DNA from: Acrocarpospora pleiomorpha
GTDB taxonomy: Bacteria > Actinomycetota > Actinomycetes > Streptosporangiales > Streptosporangiaceae
NCBI RefSeq assembly: GCF_009687885.1
Contig: NZ_BLAF01000075.1
Span: 35,199 to 99,198, forward strand
Direction: 5' to 3'
DNA length: 64,000 bases
In this document: one piece after another, positions 59,404 to 64,000 of the stretch
Position numbering within the stretch: the first letter of the stretch is position 1
Layout of the letters: the number at the start of each line of letters is the position of its first letter
The notes under the pieces: model-generated
The model's database searches: none
What the model saw: the letters and a program-made list of their open reading frames with translations, nothing else
What the model was told of the DNA's origin: nothing
Program-made: the position numbers and the translations under genes

Positions 59404-60725
59404 CGGTCCACACCTCCCATAACGGGGTCGATCGAAGCGACCGCCGAGATCACGTCGGCGATCATGCCGCCCTCGCACATGGCCGGGACGGCCTGCAGGT
59501 GGGTGAAGGACGGGTCCCGGAAGTGCACGCGGTAGGGGCGGGTGCCGCCGTCGCTGACCACGTGCGCGCCGAGCTCGCCGCGCGGCGACTCGACGGCGGA
59601 GTAGACCTGCCCGGCCGGCACCCGGAAGCCCTCGGTCACCAGCTTGAAGTGGTGGATCAGGGCTTCCATCGAGCTGCTCATGATGTGCGCGATGTGGTTC
59701 GGCGAGTTGCCCAGGCCGTCGGGGCCGAGCGCCAGCTGCGCGGGCCAGCCGATCTTCTTGTCCTCGATCATCACGGGACCGGCCTTCAGCGGCCCGGCCA
59801 GGCGCTCCAGGCACTGCTCGATGATCTTGAGCGACTCTTCCATCTCGGCGACCCTGACCAGGTAGCGACCGTACACGTCGCAGGAATCCTCGGTCGGCAC
59901 CTCGAAATCGTAGGTCTCATACCCGCAGTACGGCTGCGACTTGCGCAGGTCCCACGGCAGCCCGGCGGCCCGCAGGATCGGCCCGGTGATGCCCAGCGCC
60001 ATGCAGCCGGTCAGGTCCAGGTAGGCCACGTCCTTGGTGCGGCGCACGTAGACCGGGTTGGCGTCCAGCAGCTTGCGCATGTCCGCCAGCCGCTGCGGCA
60101 TCACCTTGAGCAGTTCGCCGACCTTGTCCAGCGCGCCCGCGGGCAGGTCCACGCTGACCCCGCCGGGCCGGACGTAGGCCATGTTCATCCGCAGGCCGGT
60201 GATGTACTCCATCACGTCCAGCACCATCTCGCGCTCGCGCACGCCGAACAGGAACGGCGTGGTCGCGCCCAGTTCCATGCCGAAGGTGCCGATGGCGACC
60301 ATGTGCGAGGAGATCCGGGTGAGCTCCATCATCATGACCCGGATGGCCTCGGCCCTGGCCGGGATACGCTCGGTGATGCCGAGCAGCTTCTCCACCGCCA
60401 GGCAGTACGCGGTCTCGTTGAAGATCGGGGACAGGTAGTCCATCCGGGTGACGAACGTCACGCCCTGGGTCCAGGTCCGGAACTCCATGTTCTTCTCGAT
60501 GCCGGTGTGCAGGTAGCCGATGACCGTGCGGGCCTCGGTGACCGTCTCACCGTCGAGCGTCAGGACCAGGCGGAGCACGCCGTGCGTGGACGGGTGCTGC
60601 GGGCCCATGTTGATGACCAGCCGCTCCTCGTCGGACTCCAGCACGGTGTCGACGAGCTGGTCCCAGTCCTGGCCGGCGACGTCGTATACCTTGCCCTCGG
60701 CCGCTTCGGTGGCATGTGTTGTCAT
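59400..60725 (-). CDS. nuoD: NADH-quinone oxidoreductase subunit D
   Basis: This 441-residue quinone-site subunit, related to the large subunit of [NiFe] hydrogenases, has INMGPQHPSTHGVLRLVLTL with the conserved His pair, GYLHTGIEKNMEFRTWTQGV, DYLSPIFNETAY and a C-terminal ARIDPVMGGVDR-like ASIDPVMGGVDR. It forms the menaquinone pocket with NuoB and NuoH. The ATG overlaps the nuoC stop (ATGA). Confidence 0.98.
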   Translation of the reverse strand: MTTHATEAAEGKVYDVAGQDWDQLVDTVLESDEERLVINMGPQHPSTHGVLRLVLTLDGETVTEARTVIGYLHTGIEKNMEFRTWTQGVTFVTRMDYLSPIFNETAYCLAVEKLLGITERIPARAEAIRVMMMELTRISSHMVAIGTFGMELGATTPFLFGVREREMVLDVMEYITGLRMNMAYVRPGGVSVDLPAGALDKVGELLKVMPQRLADMRKLLDANPVYVRRTKDVAYLDLTGCMALGITGPILRAAGLPWDLRKSQPYCGYETYDFEVPTEDSCDVYGRYLVRVAEMEESLKIIEQCLERLAGPLKAGPVMIEDKKIGWPAQLALGPDGLGNSPNHIAHIMSSSMEALIHHFKLVTEGFRVPAGQVYSAVESPRGELGAHVVSDGGTRPYRVHFRDPSFTHLQAVPAMCEGGMIADVISAVASIDPVMGGVDR

Positions 60726-61375
60726 GCGTACGACCTCCTCTGGTCGGGCGACGGGATCTCCGCGCCGCGGTACTCGACCGGGATGCCGCCGAGCGGGTAG
60801 TCCTTGCGCTGGGGGTGGCCTTCCCAGTCGTCGGGCATCTCGATGCGGGTGAGCGCCGGGTGCCCGTCGAAGATGATGCCAAAGAAGTCGTAGGTCTCGC
60901 GCTCGTGCCAGTCGTGGGTCGGGTAGACCGAAACCGTGGACGGGATGTGCCGGTCGGTGTCGGGCGCGGAGACCTCGACCCTGACCCGGCGGTTGTGGGT
61001 GATCGAGGCCAGGTGGTAGACCGCGCGCAGTTCCGCGCCGCTCTCCTCCGGGTAGTGCACCCCGGAGACGCCGAGCGAGAGCTCGAACCGCAGCGCCGGG
61101 TCGTCGCGCAGCTTCCGCATGGTCTCGACCAGCCGTTCCCTGGCGATGTGCAGGGTCAGCTCGCCGCGATCGACGACCACGCGCTCGACCGTGCCCTCCG
61201 GAAGGGCGTCGACGAGCTGGTCGAAATAGCCGCCGTACGGGCGGGGGGTGGACAGCTGCGGCGCGCGGCGGACCACCAGGCCCCCGTAGCCGGAGGTGTC
61301 GCCGGAGCCGGAGACGCCGAACATGCCGGTGCGCGCGACCGGTTCCTGGGGTACTTCGGGCAGGTTGTCGCTCAT
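60722..61375 (-). CDS. nuoC: NADH-quinone oxidoreductase subunit C
   Basis: This 217-residue subunit of the connecting fragment has the family pattern HDWHERETYDFFGIIFDGHP, then LTRIEMPDDWEGHPQRKDYP and LGGIPVEYRG. It starts one base after the nuoB stop. In this operon NuoC and NuoD are separate proteins, unlike the fused E. coli form. Confidence 0.97.
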   Translation of the reverse strand: MSDNLPEVPQEPVARTGMFGVSGSGDTSGYGGLVVRRAPQLSTPRPYGGYFDQLVDALPEGTVERVVVDRGELTLHIARERLVETMRKLRDDPALRFELSLGVSGVHYPEESGAELRAVYHLASITHNRRVRVEVSAPDTDRHIPSTVSVYPTHDWHERETYDFFGIIFDGHPALTRIEMPDDWEGHPQRKDYPLGGIPVEYRGAEIPSPDQRRSYA

Positions 61376-61376
61376 C

Positions 61377-61922
61377 TCACACCCCCTGGTCGATCAGCGG
61401 CAGGCTGCGCAGCGCCTGGAGTTCGAGCTCCTGCACCTGCTTCTCGCGGTGCGCGCCGAACTTCGTGTTCTGGATCTTGTCGTGCAGCTTGACGATGGCG
61501 TCGATCAGCATCTCCGGGCGCGGCGGGCAGCCGGGCAGGTAGATGTCGACGGGCACGACGTGATCCACGCCCTGCACGATGGCGTAGTTGTTGAACATTC
61601 CGCCAGTGGACGCGCAGACCCCCATCGCGATGACCCACTTGGGCTCGGCCATCTGGTCGTAGATCTGGCGCAGCACGGGGGCCATCTTCTGGGACAGCCG
61701 CCCGGCCACGATCATCAGGTCGGCCTGGCGGGGCGAGGCCGACGCGCGTTCCATGCCGAACCTGGCCAGGTCGTGGGTCGGGCCGCCGGTGGACATCAGC
61801 TCGATGGCGCAGCAGGCCAGACCGAAGGTGGCCGGCCACACCGAGCTCTTGCGCGCCCACCCGGCCACCTGCTCGACCGTGGTCAGCGCGAACCCGCTGG
61901 GAAGTTTCTCTTCAAGACCCAT
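61377..61922 (-). CDS. nuoB: NADH-quinone oxidoreductase subunit B
   Basis: This 181-residue subunit carries the terminal [4Fe-4S] cluster N2. The ligands are the adjacent Cys pair in FGLACCAIELM, Cys in IAMGVCASTGGMF and Cys in YLPGCPPRPE. It hands electrons to quinone. It starts six bases after the nuoA stop. Confidence 0.98.
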   Translation of the reverse strand: MGLEEKLPSGFALTTVEQVAGWARKSSVWPATFGLACCAIELMSTGGPTHDLARFGMERASASPRQADLMIVAGRLSQKMAPVLRQIYDQMAEPKWVIAMGVCASTGGMFNNYAIVQGVDHVVPVDIYLPGCPPRPEMLIDAIVKLHDKIQNTKFGAHREKQVQELELQALRSLPLIDQGV

Positions 61923-61928
61923 GGCTAT

Positions 61929-62288
61929 CTAGTCCCAATCCAGGCCGCGGCGGCGCCACACGTAGGCGTACGCCACGAGCACGGTGACGATGAACAGCAC
62001 CATCTCCACCAGCCCGAAGACCCCGAGCTGGTCGAAGGCCACCGCCCACGGATAGAGGAAGATGATCTCGATGTCGAAGACGATGAAGAGCATCGCGGTG
62101 ATCATGTATTTCAGCGGGAAACGACCGCCGCCGACCGGCTGCGGAGTGGGCTCGATGCCGCACTCGTAGGCGTCCAGCTTGGCGCGGTTCCACCGCTTGG
62201 GCCCGGTGAAGGGGGCGATGCTCACGGAGAAGACGGCGAATCCCGCCGCGAGGACCGCGAGCACCAGGATGGGCGCGTAGAGCTCCAT
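61929..62288 (-). CDS. nuoA: NADH-quinone oxidoreductase subunit A
   Basis: This 119-residue subunit has three membrane helices and the conserved loop KLDAYECGIEPTPQPVGGGR, the quinone-site Cys loop of NuoA, followed by FPLKYMITAMLFIVFDIEI. A GAGAGGACG ribosome site precedes the ATG. It is 52 bp from the upstream reductase gene, a gap with no promoter-like signal, so the nuo operon is probably cotranscribed with that gene. Confidence 0.97.
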   Translation of the reverse strand: MELYAPILVLAVLAAGFAVFSVSIAPFTGPKRWNRAKLDAYECGIEPTPQPVGGGRFPLKYMITAMLFIVFDIEIIFLYPWAVAFDQLGVFGLVEMVLFIVTVLVAYAYVWRRRGLDWD

Positions 62289-62340
62289 CGCTAAGGCGTC
62301 CTCTCGGTGATAGAGATCATCAGGTTTAGTTTCACGATAG

Positions 62341-63609
62341 TCATGCCGGCGGAGTGACTTTGGACAGAGCGTTGATGATCCGGTCGGATGCGTCGCCGCT
62401 TCTGGGGTCGGTGAGGTTCGCGAGTAACTTCATGGCGAACCGCATCAGGCCCGGGTGTGGCAGCGTATGCCGGGTGATGAAGCCCATCACCCCCGGTTTG
62501 CCGATCGCCTCCACGAACAGGCGACCGAGGGTGAAGTATCCGCCGTACGCGTCCTTGAGTATCCCCGGGTAGGCGCGCAGGGTGCGCTCGCGCTGGGCGG
62601 GGGTGGGCCGGGCCAGCGCCGTCGCGATGGTGTCGGCCGCGATCCGGCCGGTCTCCATGGCGTACGCGATGCCCTCGCCGTTGAAGGGGTTGATCATGCC
62701 GCCGGAGTCGCCGACCAGGACCAGGCCACGGGTGTAGTGCGGCTGCCGGTTGAAGGCCATCGGCAGTGCCGCGCCGCGGATCGGCGTGGTCCGGTTCTCC
62801 TCGGTGAAACCCCAGTCCGGGGGCATGTGGCGGACCCAGCGGCGGACCAGGTCGCGGTAGTCGATGTTCTTGAAAGATTCACTGGTGTTGAGCAGGCCGA
62901 GCCCGACGTTGGCGGTGCCGTCGCCCACTCCGAAGATCCAGCCGTAGCCGGGCAGCAGGCGATCGCCGTCCCAGAGCTCGAGCCAGATCTCCAGGTAGTC
63001 GTCGTCGTGCCGGGGGCTGGTGTAGTACGTCCTGACGGCCACGCCCATCGGGCGGTCCGCGCGCTTGTGCAGGCCCATGGCGAGGGAGAGCCGGGTGGAG
63101 TTGCCGTCAGCGGCGACCACCACCCGGGACCGGTACACCTCGCCGTTCTGGGCGCGCACGCCGACCACGTGGCCGCTGCGCTCGTCCAGCACGGGACCGG
63201 CGACGTTGACGCCTTCCAGCAGGGTCACGCCGCCCTTGACCGCGTTGTCGGCCAGGATCTGGTCGAAGTCCTGCCGGGTCCTGACCAGGCCGAAGTCGGG
63301 GAAGCTCTGCAGCTCAGGCCAGTCCAGCTCGAAGCTGCGGCCACCGCCGACGACCCGCAGGCCCTTGTTCCTGACCCAGCCAGGGGCGCCGAGGTCGACG
63401 CCCATGGCCAGCAACTCTTTCACCGCGCGCGGGGTGAGACCGTCCCCGCACACCTTCTCGCGCGGGAACCTGGTCTTCTCCAGCAACAGGACCGACAGGC
63501 CGGACTGCGCCAGATAGTACGCAGTCGTCGACCCGGCAGGGCCGGCGCCAACGACGATAACGTCGGCGTCCGCCGCCACCCGCTGTGTCGCGGGGCCTGA
63601 CTCGCTCAC
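62341..63609 (-). CDS. FAD-dependent geranylgeranyl/menaquinone-type prenyl reductase
   Basis: This 422-residue flavoprotein of the geranylgeranyl reductase family has the dinucleotide fold DVIVVGAGPAGSTTAYYLAQ, REKVCGDGLTPRAVKELL (the family's Cys-Gly-Asp-Gly loop) and the second FAD motif LVLVGDSGGMINPFNGEGIA. Mycobacterial MenJ, of the same family, saturates one unit of the menaquinone chain; the same role fits here next to complex I. The GTG at 63609 starts just before the FAD strand. The frame extends 24 codons further but into the leader. Confidence 0.92.
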   Translation of the reverse strand: MSESGPATQRVAADADVIVVGAGPAGSTTAYYLAQSGLSVLLLEKTRFPREKVCGDGLTPRAVKELLAMGVDLGAPGWVRNKGLRVVGGGRSFELDWPELQSFPDFGLVRTRQDFDQILADNAVKGGVTLLEGVNVAGPVLDERSGHVVGVRAQNGEVYRSRVVVAADGNSTRLSLAMGLHKRADRPMGVAVRTYYTSPRHDDDYLEIWLELWDGDRLLPGYGWIFGVGDGTANVGLGLLNTSESFKNIDYRDLVRRWVRHMPPDWGFTEENRTTPIRGAALPMAFNRQPHYTRGLVLVGDSGGMINPFNGEGIAYAMETGRIAADTIATALARPTPAQRERTLRAYPGILKDAYGGYFTLGRLFVEAIGKPGVMGFITRHTLPHPGLMRFAMKLLANLTDPRSGDASDRIINALSKVTPPA

Positions 63610-63664
63610 GGGGGACCTGTCCTGTCCTAGGGACGAAGACCGAGACGGTTGGGGCCTTCGTTCC

Positions 63665-63684
63665 TTTGTGAACCTCTTCACAAA
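63665..63684. promoter_or_regulatory. Rex operator
   Basis: TTTGTGAA-CCTC-TTCACAAA is a perfect 8-bp inverted repeat with a 4-base spacer. Its core matches the published Rex consensus TTGTGAA-N4-TTCACAA in full. It lies 56 bases upstream of the prenyl reductase gene, at the head of the reductase-nuo-polyprenyl synthase unit. Rex releases such sites when NADH is high relative to NAD+. Confidence 0.85.
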
Positions 63685-63696
63685 CTTGTCGGCCGC

Positions 63697-63727
63697 AGTC
63701 TAGTGCGTCCCGTTGCTGCTTTGTCAG
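63697..63727 (-). promoter_or_regulatory. Candidate promoter of the nuo transcription unit
   Basis: On the minus strand CTGACA (63727-63722) and TAGACT (63702-63697) are separated by 19 bases, a little longer than the ideal. Transcription would start near 63690, placing the Rex operator at about +6 to +25, where binding would block initiation or early elongation. Confidence 0.4.
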
Positions 63728-63741
63728 GGGGTAGGAGGCTA

Positions 63742-63930
63742 CTAGCGGGTAACAGAGTCGGACTTGATCGCTCCGATGAAGTCCTCCCAGACCTCGCGGG
63801 GGAAGTCGAGGACCGTGCCTGTCGGGTTTTTTGAATCGCGCATGCCGACGCGGTCGCCCATGCGCACCTCCACGCATTCACCGCTGACACTGCTGAAGCT
63901 GCTCTTGACCCAGTCATGCGGCGACTGCAT
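63742..63930 (-). CDS. DUF397-domain protein
   Basis: This 62-residue DUF397 protein has the family pattern DWVKSSFSSVSGECVEVRMG, then MRDSKNPTGTVLDFPREVW and FIGAIKSD. In actinomycetes such genes usually follow an XRE-type regulator and act with it in development or as a partner pair; the expected partner would lie to the right, outside the window. The ATG at 63930 is the natural start. Confidence 0.9.
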   Translation of the reverse strand: MQSPHDWVKSSFSSVSGECVEVRMGDRVGMRDSKNPTGTVLDFPREVWEDFIGAIKSDSVTR

Positions 63931-64000
63931 GCACGTTCTCCAATTATGAAGGCGCCCGTGACCCGAGGGACAGGGCGTGCGGTTGGTACGACGGGGTACC

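Noticed and set aside
58750..59814. Longer NuoE starting at 59814
   Set aside because: The extra 137 residues are an out-of-frame reading of nuoD; the GTG at 59403 fits the family length and the overlap pattern.

Overview
The window is high-GC DNA with dense, often overlapping genes and many GTG starts. Several families are typical of filamentous actinomycetes: DUF397, a DUF742/CvnA conservon pair, a mycothiol-dependent-type enzyme, a menaquinone-linked complex I, and P/T-linked secreted proteins. The best fit is an actinomycete of the Streptosporangiaceae type (Nonomuraea or a relative). That placement is inferred from gene content, not from a marker gene. No rRNA, tRNA, CRISPR array or insertion sequence was recognised.

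Positions 1-18841 form a cell-surface polysaccharide locus. It encodes a chain-length regulator (cut by the left edge), an acyltransferase, a Wzx-type flippase, an initiating sugar transferase and a GT2 glycosyltransferase. It also holds a full dTDP-rhamnose-type set (rmlA, rmlB, rmlC-like, rmlD) and a second nucleotide-sugar branch. That branch contains a CDP-glucose-type cytidylyltransferase, an epimerase/dehydratase, a PIG-L deacetylase, a TylC/NovU-type C-methyltransferase, an aminopeptidase-like protein with a C-terminal winged helix, and an orphan protein built from two copies of a cysteine-rich module. A 60-bp echo of the methyltransferase 3' end lies just upstream of the cytidylyltransferase gene. 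It suggests that the segment between was added by insertion or duplication.

Positions 18842-27600 hold an enoyl-CoA hydratase, a GntR regulator coupled to a DMT exporter, a reduced conservon (CvnA plus DUF742, with no CvnB or CvnD) and a large secreted protein with two F5/8-type C domains and a beta-helix body. Positions 27600-45200 are accessory. They include a DUF4143 ATPase converging on a putative HTH protein, a two-component system, oxidoreductases, secreted proteins, a TetR/SDR pair with two operators, an SMI1/KNR4 protein, a Fic protein and MsrA. Two periodic arrays flank the ATPase/HTH pair: six 23-bp units upstream of the ATPase gene and an exact 10-bp-period array upstream of the HTH gene.

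Positions 45300-63700 carry the complete nuoA-nuoN operon, transcribed leftwards, with almost every junction overlapping. An FAD-dependent prenyl (menaquinone-type) reductase precedes it and a polyprenyl diphosphate synthase follows it. A near-ideal Rex operator (TTGTGAA-N4-TTCACAA) lies at the head of this unit, which suggests NADH/NAD+-responsive control of complex I and quinone side-chain metabolism together. A DUF397 gene closes the window.
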